Assembly: GCA_030844895.1 (NCBI GenBank) | Contig: CM061227.1 | Coordinates: 3,311,153 to 3,375,152 of the forward strand | Direction: 5' to 3' | Length of the DNA stretch: 64,000 bases | Source: Ambrosia x helenae | Lineage: Eukaryota; Streptophyta; Magnoliopsida; Asterales; Asteraceae | Part shown: one piece after another, positions 1 to 11,835 of the stretch | Numbering within the stretch: the stretch's first letter is position 1 | Layout: the number at the start of each line of letters is the position of its first letter | Program-made: the position numbers and the translations under genes | The notes under the pieces: generated by a model | What the model was told of the DNA's origin: nothing | The model's database searches: none | Seen by the model: only the letters and a program-made list of their open reading frames with translations

Positions 1-3000
1 ATGGACGACGACAGCGATCGGTGGGTAGTGGTTGAAATGGGTCTGACTCATTTATTCAATCAGCTTCGTCAAACACTCCCTTGGAACTCTCTCATGGTTT
101 CTTTCTAACACTAACTAAATAAATAAATTACCCTCTTCTTTAATTAATTAATTAATTAATTAATTAATGTTTAAATTGATTTGGGTATTAGGATAGAATG
201 ATGGAAGAGTTACATTCTCAAGGGAAAACAATTGAAGATATTACAAATTGTTTGAATCGTGTTGTATTGAATCCCCGTATTGTTTCTGCCATTAAAGCTG
301 CTCATGCTCATCGGTATTTACTTATTTTTACTCACTTTATAATCTTGTTTTATAAATTTTGTCTTTTGCATTTGTGTTGTTGAGCCGAGCCGAGCTGCTC
401 GTTTAACTTACACGAGATAGAAAGCTTGAGTTCGGAAGCTTGAGTTTGGTTCGTTTATTAATTTATTTATATATTTTTTAAATATATTGTTATAGTTTTT
501 ATACATAACTTGGCAAGTTTAATTAATGAATATATTAGACAACAAAATTATATATATTTAGTTATTTTGTCATGATTTTAATAAAAAAATTATATATATA
601 AAAAAAACATTTTATATGTAATAATAATAACTATTGTATAAATAATTAGCTCATGAGCCAGCTCGAGCCCGATAAGTGAAGCTAAGGCTCAGGCTTGTTT
701 ATTAAACAAGGTTATATTTAGGCTTGAGCCTCGTTTAAGGTCAGCTCAATTTAAGCATTTAGTGAGCCAATCATGAGTAGTTCGAGCTATATTCTCAAGG
801 GAAAACAATTGAAGATATCACCATCTTGTTTAATAAACTTTATATTTTGCATTTGTGTTATTGACCAGGCCCATCTGTAGTTTAACTTACAAGAGCTTGA
901 GCTCGGCTTCTAAAACTTGAGTATGATGAGTCGTTAGTAGTTTTTCAACCTCGAGTTGGCCTCGTTTATTATTTATTTATTAATTAATCTATCTACATTT
1001 ATGTGATTTATTTTTTATATATTATATTATAGTTTATGTAAGTAACATATTATATATTATTTACTTATTTTTGTCAAAATTTTATATATAATAATTTATA
1101 TGAAGAATTAGGTCGTTTAGGCTCACAAGCCGGCTCAAGCAAAACAAGTGAAGCTCGGGCTTTTCTATCAAAACAAGTTTATTTTTAGGCGCGAGCCTTG
1201 TTTAAGTTCAGCTCAATTTGAGCATTTAGCAAGCCGATCTCGAGTAGCTCATAAGCAGTTTGTATTGTTATAACGAGTGAATAGTGATGATGAAACTGTG
1301 ACTATTTCAGATGTGATTTGAAGGTACTTAGTGATGCTAATCAGTTCTTCATTGAAGCAATCCTTAAAAACCATGGGATTTATGATTGTTTTTCAAGTAT
1401 TATCACAAACCCGACTTCTGTTGATGATGAAGGCAGGCTTAGGATATTTCCGTATCATGGTTCGGCCGTGCCACCTCATGGGTGTGATCTCTGCCCGCCC
1501 AATTTGTGCAAGGTACCAGAATTACTCTATATACTGAGTCCATTGTGTATAAGCATACCAACGTAAAGCGTACGTTTTATTAGTATTTTCGTTTAATGTG
1601 TGATATCTATATAATGTGTGAAGACACATCTAATGGTTGATCCCATCTTGATGAGACGATATTAACTAATGAAACAAGGTGACACAATGAATTAAGGTGT
1701 TTTCGATAAGTAGTTTTGAGATTGCGTATACCAAACCCGTTATTCTTTGTGGAGTCAGAATTCCATGTTTACCCTCATGATGAAATAAGCCGGTTATATG
1801 CCTAGCATACGTTGTTTAAAATAGCAATCTTAAGTTCTTAACGACCCACTTTCAAGCTAAAATTTAGTGTGCTTATGTAGGTGGCATGTATGATATATTG
1901 ATATTGATTATGGTTCACCATAGTTGAATTAAATTTTAAGGAGTTGATTTAAAGTTTTCACCGATTAATTACATTTTCTAGTGAATGTTTAAGCGAAACT
2001 AGAATGTCCATCCAATATTCTTGACTAATGACTATCTTAGATGTTGAATAGTTGATTCTTGGTTTTAAAAAGCGCGAGGCGCACAAAATTGACGAGGTCT
2101 AAATCCGAGGCGCAAAGCGCAAAAGCTGCGGGCTTTTCGTACCTGAGGCGCAAAGTGATTATGTAATTTTTTATATATATCCCATAGGTTTCTAGCTTCA
2201 TTTACTCAAAATATAGCTCTAAATCAGGTTTTTATATGACTTCACCTACATGTACAAGCCAAAAAAAACCTAAGGTCCGCAAAAAAAAAAAACACCCTAG
2301 TTAAATGAGGCGCGCCTCAGGCCAAAAAACCCCAAAATCTTTGCCTCTTTGGCGCCTCATGTATTTCCTCTAAGCGCTGAGCGAAAAAGCCCCAGCTGTT
2401 GCGCTGAGCGAAAAAGCCCTAGCCGTTGCGCCTCGTGCTGGGCTGAAGCCTTTAGGGCAAGGCCCAGAAATTGAACCTCAAACGGACAACCATTGACCGT
2501 CATCATTAATTACAATAGTTTCTTTTCTGGTTAGTGTCAAAGTTAAAATAGAGTTTCTGTAGTCATCCTGACAATTTTAGACGTTGAATTGTTGGTTATT
2601 ATTCTCAATATAGACACTTTCTTGCGCCTGATTCGTATGAGTTTTAAAGTAAAGGTGTAATATTAGCGAGTTGGAAATCTGGGTTGAGGTCAAAACTGGT
2701 AATTTTGCAGTGCTTTGACCCAGAAGTCAAAACAGTTATTATTGCAGTGCTTGTCAAAACAGGTTAAGTTGACCACTTGAACCGTCAATAGTGTGTTTTT
2801 CTTCATTTCATTTACATCCAAATCGGGTTGAGTTGATCCGTCAATAGATCATTTTCTTTAATGAACTGATTTTAGAGGTTGTAGGCGTTTGAATACATTT
2901 TGGATTACTTTCAACCCGTTTGACCCATTTTTCTCACGACTGCAACTAACTTGTATCTTCACATTCTAAACAGGGGTTTGTGCTAAATAAAATCCAAGAT

Positions 3001-3258
3001 CCAACTTCTCCGGATTTCAAGAAACGGGTCATAATCTACATTGGAGACGGCGGAGGTGATTTCTGCCCAACCCTGAAACTTGGAGGAGAAGATCATGTTA
3101 TGCCCAGAAAAGATTTCCCTTTACATCGTTTAATCTTGAAATCTTCAACACCTATTAAACCGAAGGTTCATGAATGGAGCGATGGAGAAGAACTCAGCAA
3201 GACTTTGATTCGGCTTATTGATCTTGGTTCACCAAAAGTTGAAACCACAGATTGGTAG
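1..3258 (+). CDS. HAD-family phosphatase, thiamine-monophosphate / phosphoethanolamine phosphatase type (5'-truncated by the window)
   Basis: Four exons join in frame: 1-96 (partial), 192-313, 1311-1512 and 2974-3258 (TAG), giving 234 visible residues. Introns are GT-AG. Conserved pieces include TLPWNSLM, ELHSQGKTIEDI, VLSDANQFFIE (HAD motif II region), CDLCPPNLCKG and IGDGGGDFCP (HAD motif IV, the metal-binding acidic pair). The catalytic DxDxT motif lies just upstream of the window; family length (about 245-280 aa) suggests only about 15-20 residues are missing. The family hydrolyses small phosphomonoesters (thiamine monophosphate, phosphoethanolamine, phosphocholine) in the cytosol. From memory it looks closest to Arabidopsis At4g29530 (ThMPase1-like) rather than the phosphate-starvation PECP1/PS2 pair. 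Substrate is inferred. Intron 2 holds a partial duplication of exon 2; intron 3 holds repeats. Family call is firm, substrate is not. Confidence 0.85.
211..1260 (+). repeat. Tandem duplication in the phosphatase gene carrying a copied exon-2 fragment
   Basis: Unit 1 runs from about 211 (inside exon 2) to about 788, unit 2 from about 789 to 1260. Exon-2 sequence at 215-240 recurs at 794-820 almost unchanged. The exon end and its splice donor are missing in unit 2, which resumes with the intron text (TTTTGCATTTGTGTT at 364 and 848). Both units then carry GAGC/GCTCG-rich sequence and end in matching blocks (about 710-788 and 1180-1256). The GAGCTCG-rich part belongs to a repeat family seen again near 18.3, 47.2 and 60.7 kb. 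Confidence 0.8.
2056..2470. repeat. Dispersed AGGCGC-rich repeat in phosphatase intron 3
   Basis: Starts with TTCTTGGTTTTAAAAAGCGC and is full of GAGGCGCAAAGCGC and inverted GCGCCTC blocks that can fold into hairpins. A relative with the same edge motif on both ends lies at 17800-18260. No coding content. Class unknown; I suspect a TIR element from the CTTGGTTT..AAACCAAG ends of the second copy. Confidence 0.5.
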
Positions 3259-3937
3259 AAATATTGTTTCGACTGATAAAAATCGGAATGATTTTTGTGC
3301 AAGATTGCACAAACTGCACTCGGTAGTTTAATGATCGAATATGTAAACTTTATAAAAGTTATGCCTTTATGTGTTGTAAAATGCGCAATACAACAGTTTC
3401 TCGATTTAACCAAAAACCGTCTGGTTTATTGGCTTTCGGTTTAGCTGGTGAAATTAAGCATGTCGCCGAGTCTCCTACTTGAAAGCGGATTAAGCAACTT
3501 AGTAAGCCTAGCAAACTGAGTGGGCTAGGCCATGGGTCAAAAGAGGCTTTGGTCAATATGGGGTTGAGAACATAAGTTCCTGTTAAATAAAACCGGACAA
3601 TTTAAATGTTGAAGGATATAAACATTGTATCAAACAGTTGAAGGGAAGTATGCATTGGCCTAAATCAAATGATATCAGATCCTACCTCAAAAGAAAGACA
3701 AAAGGTTTGATAGACCATCAGTAAAAAGGAAAAGAGACCCTTTAAAGAAAGAGAAGAACAAAGAGGATGCAATTGGAAGAAAAACGACTTGTTAAAACTG
3801 CCAAGGAAGTGAACATAATATCAGGTCTAGCACAGACGAGAAAAAAGACTCGTAACCAATAAAGGTGAGACCAAAAGATAGAAAAATAAAAAGTTGGCTC
3901 AGGACGTCTGACCCACAAGAAGGTAGACTGGGTGATT

Positions 3938-4110
3938 TTGACCTGGTTAGGCGTAATTTGGTGTATATTGACCCGTTTAGGCGTTTTTTTGTGTGTATTT
4001 TGACCTGTTTGGGTGTATTTGGTTTGTTTTGACCCATTTGGCTGTATTTTGGTGTATTTTGATCCGTTTGTTTTGACCCATTTGGCTGTATTTTGGCTGT
4101 ATTTGGTTTG
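3938..4110. repeat. Degenerate minisatellite
   Basis: Repeated variants of TTTGACCCATTTGGCTGTAT and TTGACCCGTTTAGGCG, unit about 25-35 bp, run through this stretch. The open frames that cross it on the minus strand follow the repeat and resemble no protein I know. Confidence 0.65.
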
Positions 4111-4169
4111 TAACGGAGCAATGACAAAAGTTGAAATTTTGTGACCATATAATATAAAGGTTTTTGGTG

Positions 4170-5545
4170 TGGGAGCAATTACTACGTTTTACTGTGAAAA
4201 ATTTTGCCATCACCTAAATTTGGCGAATGCTCTATTTAGCAAAATCGCTCATAGCCTGGGAGAAGTTTTCGAGTTGTCCCTCCGCCAGAAGGCGGTAGGG
4301 GTGTTCAACGAATCGAATAACGAATTTTCGAATTATTCGAATCGAATTATTCGAATTTTTAATATTTTTTACCTGAATTCGTATTCGATTCGTATTCGTT
4401 TAAAATTCAATTTATTCGATTCGTATTCGATTCGAATAAGAAACTCGAATTCGAATAAATTCGATTTAGTTCAAATTCACCTTAAATAACAAATTGTTTT
4501 ACTTTTAGTTTTAAAACTAATACAAACTCATTATTTTTAACATATAAAATACAAATCTACAAAATTGATAAACAACAATATGTCAAATACGAGAATAGTA
4601 AAAATAGTAGAGAGTGTAGTTTTATAGAGTGTATATATATTTATAAGGTAAATATATAAAACATGGTTATGCTAAAAGTTATAGACACTATGGGTTCTTA
4701 GAGTTTGACCAAAATTTAGAAGTTTTTTTTTCCAATGTGTATACTTGTGTATATAATAATGTGTATATGTGTATATATATTTAAAAAAATATTACAATTT
4801 TTTATTCGAATTTCGAATCGAATCGAATTTAAAATCATAAATTCGTATTCGATTCGTATTCGATTTACTGGACTCGAATTCGAATCGAATCGAATTCGAA
4901 TTCTTAATAATCGAATCGAATTCTTGGTAATCGAATCGAACTAAATCGAATTTCGAATTTTTCGAATTCGAATCGAATTCTGAACACCCCTAGAAGGCGG
5001 TGATTGAATGCCTGAAGTGCCTCCATGCTTAGGATTTTTTTTACCATTATCCCGATTGAGGATTTGAGTCAATGCATGTCCGCAGTAGAATATATGGATA
5101 TTCTCAAATGCCGGTTGATGATCCCTATGTATCTGGAAGATGAAACTTGTTCGATCTGCCGTAAAGCTTGTATGGATAAATATGGAGAGCACATAGTTCA
5201 TTGCAAAGAGCTCTCAGGGTTCAAATACCGTCTTTGACTGTGTGAGAGATGTTTTGTGGGACATCTTGAGAAGAGCTGGGATTTCTGCCAAGAAGGAGGT
5301 CCCTGTGAATTTTCTCACGGACCATACGGAGAGAAGATCTACTCTACGACCTGCGGATCTGCTCGTCTTTGGTTGGGTTGGGGGAAAACATGGACGTGTG
5401 GACCTCACGGGGGTATCTCCTTTAGTTGGTTTAAGGGAAAACGAGTTTATAGCTGGACAAGCATTGAGAAAAGCATAATCGAAGAAAGTGGATAAGCACG
5501 CTAAAGCTTGTGCAAAGAACCAGCATGTCTTTGTCCCCTTGGGAG
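4170..5545 (+). pseudogene. RT-like protein pseudogene, C-terminal part, split by a hAT MITE
   Basis: Before the inserted element (4170-4295) the frame reads ANALFSKIAHSLGEVFELS..RQKAV, and it resumes after it (from 5001) as AVIECLKCLHA. Further pieces are IPIEDLSQCMSAVEY, a cysteine-histidine cluster CSICRKACMDKYGEHIVHC, and RSTLRPADLLVFGW..HGRVDLTGVSPLVGL. These match the C-terminal part of a reverse-transcriptase-like protein family common in composite genomes (recalled, not searched). Stops and frameshifts break the frame several times (for example after LKCLHA and around 5237), so it is dead. The N-terminal half of the same family lies at 34130-35228. The Cys/His cluster looks like the zinc-binding region that follows many plant RT domains. 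Confidence 0.65.
4296..4992. mobile_element. hAT-type MITE with 8-bp TSD
   Basis: The ends are inverted: TAGGGGTGTTCA at the left and TGAACACCCCTA at the right. A perfect 8-bp direct repeat GAAGGCGG flanks the element at 4288-4295 and 4993-5000. Subterminal regions are dense in TTCGAATCGAATTCG-type palindromes on both sides. Length is 697 bp with no transposase. The 8-bp TSD and the TIR fit the hAT superfamily. It sits inside the RT-like pseudogene. Confidence 0.9.
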
Positions 5546-5587
5546 CTCTCTGCAATGATGTTTTAGGTTGTTTTAACTTGAAAAACA

Positions 5588-5762
5588 CCAAACACAACAA
5601 TCTAAAACACAATACAATGTATTATAGTCATTAAATTTAAAAAACAGCTAAATCCAAAACATGATGTCTACATGTCAATTCTTAGTCCTTCCCATACCAA
5701 ACACAACAATCTAAAACACAATACAATGTATTATAGTCATTAAATTTAAAAAACAGCTAAAA
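5588..5762. repeat. Two-copy direct repeat, 109-bp period
   Basis: CCAAACACAACAATCTAAAA and the following roughly 65 bp occur at 5588 and again at 5697, with only a few differences. Related A-rich text (AAACACAC, AAAACAGC) continues to about 5960. No gene is visible from 5545 to 6260. Confidence 0.7.
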
Positions 5763-6261
5763 CACACTACTTAACGCTTAAAACACACTGCCAATGTTCT
5801 TAGCATGGTGTTTTAAGTTTTAAGCCTAAAATACATTGTTTTCGGTTTTTAATTGTTATGTTTGGTGTTTTTATAGGCAAAACAATCCAAAACATCACGA
5901 CTAAGTTCAAAAAATGATGCCTAAGTATCAATTTTTAATACTTCTCACACTTCTCACAAAAAAAACACTTTGTACGCGATCTTGATCATATATATATATA
6001 TATTAAATTTACGCAATTTTAAAAGAAAATATTTTGTAATTTTTTAATTCATGTTCGCACTTATAAGCAATTTCAACATATTTACAAAACAACATAAATA
6101 AATGCTATGTAGGATTAAGGATGACAATAGATCGGGTTCAGGCACGGTATTAGTAATCTTTATACCTAGTTGTATTACTAGTTACATAATCCAGAAGAAG
6201 ATTTATTATTTTTTTTACATAATGAATCTATGAAAATAAATCACTAATAAACATTGATTAA

Positions 6262-6520
6262 GGCTAGTGTTTTGAAACTCGGACGGGGCTGACCGGTAGG
6301 ACCACAACACGGGACCTAAGCCGGTCCGGGTCATTGTATTTCGACCGGGTGTGCAACGAACCGGGAATTGGAACAACGAACCAATGGTCGAACCGGGAAA
6401 CCGGCCGGTTGAACCGGTTTTTGTTATATTTCTTCAAATATTACCATATTAATTTTACGATACCATCCGGTTCTTACATCGAATCCGACCGGTCGGACCA
6501 GTGAATTGGTAAGGAAACTA
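6262..6520. repeat. CCGGTT-rich inverted-repeat remnant
   Basis: The stretch has GGACGGGGCTGACCGGTAGG near the left and TCCGACCGGTCGGACCAGTG near the right, with GAACCGGTTTTTG between them. It resembles a short non-autonomous TIR element worn by mutation. I cannot fix a TSD. Confidence 0.35.
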
Positions 6521-6827
6521 GTTCGACGTCCTGTGTGTTACTTAAAACACTTGTTAGAGGAAAATGTAAATTTAAATACAAAAAAATGGGTATATAGTTT
6601 GGGCAAATGGGTTTGTGGTTTCGGGTAATCGGGTTGAGTATCACCTTATCCCATATTTGTCCCATACCTGTGAAAATTTAACTAATCTCATACCCAATCC
6701 ATACCCGTTAGTTATACACAGTCTCATTTATTTTACCGACGGGTAACCCTAAACCCTAGAAACTAAAAGGGCAATTTTTAATCCTCACAAAATATTTGTC
6801 CATGATCCATATGAAAAAAAAGTATTA

Positions 6828-7584
6828 GGTAGCGTTTGGTATGAAGGAATGGAAGGGAGAATAGAATGAACCATTATGAGATAATGAAAAATAGTGTGCT
6901 TGGTTGGTTAAAAGGATGAAATCACCCATTCCACAAGGCATTCCATTCCCTCAAAATTATTCCATCCACCCCAATGTTTTTTTTTCATTCTATCCTTCAT
7001 TGACCATTTACTAACAACACCATAACCCATCACCACCGTTGCAACCACCACCCACTACCATCACTGTCACCACTCACCACCGGCGCCACCACCACCACCC
7101 ACTACCTTCACTTACCCACCACTGTCGTCATCCAACACCACCTAACGTTGCCCACCACCGTCACTCACCACAATTTCCTTTACCTGCCACTACCGCCGCC
7201 ACCCACCACCGCCACTACTCACCATCGTCACCCACCTACCATCACCGCCATCCACCTCCACCCATTGCCACCTTTGCCATCACCCACCACCACCGCCATC
7301 GCCACCCACCACCACGCTACCACCACACACCACCACCGCCACTACTCACCATTGTTGCCCACCCACCATCACAGCCATCCACCTCCACCGTCGCCACCAC
7401 CACTACCGCCGCCCACCACAGCCACTCACCGCCGATTTTATTCCTTCTTCTTTTCTGCCTATCCAACAACATAAAGTAATGTTTTGTTTTATTTCCACAT
7501 GACAACCAAACAAGACATGGAATGGTAATGATCTATTCCATTACCTTGTCCATTCCATTTCATTACCTCATACCAAACAAACCC
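6828..7584. mobile_element. Tourist-like (PIF/Harbinger) MITE with a CCACC-rich core
   Basis: TTA direct repeats flank it (6825-6827 and 7585-7587). The left end GGTAGCGTTTGGTATGAAGG mirrors the right end, which reads GGGTTTGTTTGGTATGAGG on the other strand. Inverted ATTCCATTCC blocks lie just inside each end. The core (about 7030-7440) is a degenerate CCACCACCG/CATCACCG simple repeat, which produces Pro/His/Thr-rich open frames that are not genes. The 3-bp TSD of TTA type fits PIF/Harbinger. Confidence 0.75.
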
Positions 7585-7710
7585 TTAGGATTTTTCTTTA
7601 TTGTCATAGTTATCAATCGATAAAGTCCTTTGTGTCTTGTAGTGTTACCGTTATTTTAAATCATAACGTTGGTAAATAAATGTTGTGGAGGTTTTGAGTT
7701 AACTTATAAA

Positions 7711-8060
7711 GGGTATGTTTGGCAAGAAGCTTTTAGAAGCTTTAAGCTTTTAAGGAAAAACTCATACTCAATAAGAATCTTTTAGTTAGGAGAAAAACCT
7801 CTATAGTGAAAAGCTACTAGTACTAGCGTTTAAGAAAAAATTTTACTAACTACAAGCTTTTAATTAGTAAATGACACAAATACACATTTTATTTAAAAAA
7901 AAAAAAACTTTCTTTACAAGCTTTTAATTATGTTTATTTTGGCCATTTTATACATTTTATTAAAAGCTCCAACTACTATGCTAAACACCAAAATATATTT
8001 AAAAAGCTTTCAGTTGCTAGCTTTCAGCTAACAGCACTAGCTAGTTTTGCCAAGTGTATA
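7711..8060. mobile_element. MITE, GGGTATGTTTGGCAA family, copy 1 (worn)
   Basis: Left end GGGTATGTTTGGCAAGAAGC; right end reads TATACACTTGGCAAAACTAG on the opposite strand. The interior is made of AAGCTTTTA and AGCTTTTAATTA blocks. A cleaner copy lies at 40156-40548. Confidence 0.6.
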
Positions 8061-10638
8061 TTTTTAAAATACTGATGGTAAATAAATGTGGGAGGTTACG
8101 AGTTAACGTCATTCACGGGATTATTATAGGATAAAAAGTATATTGTATTTGGTTTGGTTTGACTTGAAGGTAAATACTAATTCCACTACATGTAACATGG
8201 GCATGTAATAATTAACGCCATGAAACATGGGTTTCGAAGAGAATTACTTGCTGGCCAGCATTGCCTTTAAAATTTTCAAAAAGCTTCGTTTCGTAATTTT
8301 AGGGTGAATAATAACTTTATTTATTCAGTTACTAAAAATATAAGTGAAAAAAATGATTTTTACTACTATATCATAGAATTTATAAAATAAGAGAAAGAAT
8401 TACAATTAACTACTTAGTATATAAAATAACACACATTATAAAAGAAAACATCGATGGTCTTTCAAATTAAGATTTCCTATAGTAGTTGGTAGTTACCATA
8501 TGACGATTTTAACTTTAGTTAAACTTACCGTTTAAACCCTATATTATTTTCTATTGATTTTTTTGCTTATGACGATTGGCACACTCATAGGTATTTTGGT
8601 TTTCTTTTATAACTTTTTTAAATATTACGTTTTTATAAAATTTTGATTAATATTGTTGCAGCATGCTTATTTTTATCTATGTTTCGATGTAATTTCAATC
8701 AAACCAGAGTTTCGTAATAATGTATAAGTAATCGAAATATGAAGATACAAATGGTCAAAGTTATTTCAAGGTTCCTTTTTCTATACATATGTTGTTTTAC
8801 TTTTATAAAAGTCTAAAATGACATTTTATAAAGTTTAAGATTTTTAATTTTTACTTATATTTTTATGAATGTTTCTGCGTGAATTCTTTTTGCAAAGTGA
8901 ATACTAATGTACAAAAACCGAGGCTTACCAATTTTAGTAATCATAATTCATAAAATATGAGATTTATTATTGTTATTCTTATTATTACGAAAGCCATGTG
9001 TGTGTGTGATCTTTAGTGGTAAACTTGATTTAAAAAAAAATGAAGTGTCTTCATTTTTAACCTTTAAATTCTTATCTTTTAGCGAAGAGATGATGTTGAA
9101 ATCCGTGTTTGGAGCTGGATGGAAGCATTAGACATGTGAACTTTTTGGTGTTTTCTACTCTAAATTATCAATCATTAATCTACTTAAAATTAACAACAAA
9201 CAAAAACTATTGAATATAAGTTTAATGACAAATACATTGTCACATGCATGCACATATATTTGAACCTGTGACTTCATGACCTGAAATATTTAAATACATT
9301 CTAAACCATTGAATAATATTATTATTATGAAGTTTTTGCGCTTTATGTGTATGTAAAGTTTCAGTTCTCTATTTTGGAAACAAAAAAAATATATCAAAGT
9401 TCAATACAAACCTATTCTTGTTGGTTGGGTATTGCTTCAACGAGTATCTACTGTCTCAATAGAAATTGGTTGATATTGCGAATAATATTAAGGGCAGCAT
9501 CACGCTGAAGCAGAACCGTAGCGATAAAAGTGCTAGATACTTTCTAGCAAAGGTTTAGAGAAAACCCGAATAGGATAAAGTTTATTAAAATGTCAAAAGT
9601 TGTTTCAAGCACTATAAAGGGGGTTTTCTTATAGTTATGAGTTTCCTTCTGAATTGGTAACTTGGTGGTGGAATATGATCGCGTGTTAACACTGGTGGCA
9701 CGATGATACTCCAGTGTGGTCCGTGAGTGATTCCAATTAGCCGTTCCAAAAAAAAAAACAATTAGCCTTTATTTATGCTAATTATAGTAACTGCTAATTA
9801 AGTTCGGTCAAAGTAACTGTAAGATTGACTAAATTCTTAATAGAAAACATAACTGAAATATTAATTTTGATCAACATAACCTACACTCTAAACTTAATAT
9901 TAGAGTGCAGGGGGCTCAAAGCCCTCTATTCGCCATGTAGTCTTAAATAAACAATAAAAACTAATAATATAAAACAAAAATAATTATTTAAAAAGTTTTA
10001 TGATGGTTGATTGGTGAGTAATGGTTCATTTTTTTTCACCTATCTTTCACATTCCTATTAATTGATCACATAGGAGTCGGTCATTCGAGTTATCGGCCCT
10101 ACATCAAACGTGACATCCTTAAATAAACGATTTTTTGTTATATAGTATGTGATAATCATTTAATACATATCGTATATGAATCCGACACTTGATCTGGGTT
10201 ACTAACTAGACATTTTTCTATAACGCTGGTAAAAATATCTTGGGTGGGGTCGTAGAGAAATCATTACAGAAGAAGTTGATAGCTAAAATGGTACTTTATT
10301 AAACAACAGTTTTCTTGATGTGGGGTAGGATAATCACAATCTGGACCAAAAGTTATGGAATAATGTGATCATCAAAACAATATGAGTAGTTGCATCGGTG
10401 AAGCGCTCGTTAGAAATAAAATGATTATAAATCATCTTAATTAGTTTATCATAGTTAACCTGATTTTAACCCGTTCGTTAAAAAATAAACGATTATAAAT
10501 CGTTAAAGTATATGAATTTCATGATACCATTCGGTTTAATATGAGGACTACTCATATTACTCAGATGCTCCTGTGAGCTATTAAAATTTGAGTAGAGCAA
10601 TACAAATAGATGACTTACATAACACAAATATATAGATC
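8061..10638. other. AT-rich intergenic stretch, no gene recognised
   Basis: No coding frame of substance and no clean element ends. The sequence is AT-rich with short stop-ridden frames on all strands. Confidence 0.6.
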
Positions 10639-11835
10639 CACTGCTAGGAAAAAACCCTTTTTGACGCGCATTGCTCATCATAAAAGGGTGTTTATGACAC
10701 ACAAAAAAGTGTCAAGAAAAAACATGTCATTAAATTTTTATGACATGCAAGCGTGTGTTATCTTTTAATGACACGCGTTAATGACACCCTTTTATGATAC
10801 TCTTTTTTTTAAACGGTCGACAGTACACACCCATAACGAAGCCCCGCACCCCTCAGGTCCGGTCCCCGAGCCCCCCTAAGGTCCAACCCCTCATTTCAGA
10901 ATAACCCTACTCTGAGTGGGATTCGACACGCTTTTTTGACACACATTTATGACACGCTTTCATGACACTCTTTAATGACATACAATCTTGACACTTTTTT
11001 TACATGCATTTATGACACTCATTTTGCGTGTCATGGTTTTTTTTACCTATTTTTTTTTGCAAACTGACTAATATCCCTGAATTTATATTTATAATTACAA
11101 AATCAATAAATTTGATAATAAAACTGCATATATTATGTATACCAACAAAAAACCCATTACAATCATTTGTTGAATCCTACCACAAGTATTAACGGTTACA
11201 AAACATTGTGACATTACATTACGTTAGTCGATCTAGACCTAAACATACGGATCACTTGAAAATGAAGGTCGCGGCATAACTTGATCATTCTTCACGGATA
11301 AAATCAATATCCGCATCCATGTAAATATCCACTCCTCCCCCAACCTAAGACACAATTAAATTAATAAGATTAAAGGTTAAGGTTCGCGATGGTTTTAGTT
11401 TCAAGAAAACAAGAGTGACTAGAATTTGACTCGATCAACTTACATTGTCCAATATTCCAAGTCCTTCCGTAATGATCTCTTTCATGAATTTCATTACATA
11501 ATAACCACATTTTGTGTATCACGTACACATCAGAATTCATGTTTTAAAAGCAGCCTAAATAAATCATTGTATAGTTCCATTTGTGTTTAAATAGTTAGGA
11601 TAATTAAGTTCTTACCTTGGTGTTGACCCATTTCAGTTTAAACCTCTTGACGCTAAACATGGCACACAATTGTTATACCGTCATGTTTTTTGAATTATTG
11701 AGATTAGATTGTTGACACGCAAAAAAGCGTGTCATTATTTAACCATTTTTTTTAAAAAACGACAACTTTTTAACGACACACGTTTTGAGTGTCATGAATA
11801 GGCGTGTGTCAAGATAGGTTATTTTTCTAGTAGTG
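10639..11835. mobile_element. Non-autonomous CACTA (En/Spm) element
   Basis: Left end is CACTGCTAGGAAAAAA; the right end is the inverted form, CACTACTAGAAAAAT on the other strand. A 3-bp repeat ATC flanks both ends (10636-10638 and 11836-11838), the TSD size of CACTA elements. Subterminal regions carry many TGACACGC / GTGTCATAA motifs in both orientations, as expected for transposase-binding repeats. The 1197-bp interior has no transposase frame; a GC-rich block sits at 10805-10920. Confidence 0.9.

Noticed and set aside
7039..7505. Pro/His/Thr-rich open frames on both strands
   Set aside because: They come from the CCACC/CATCACC simple repeat inside the MITE 6828-7584; no domain and no codon bias.
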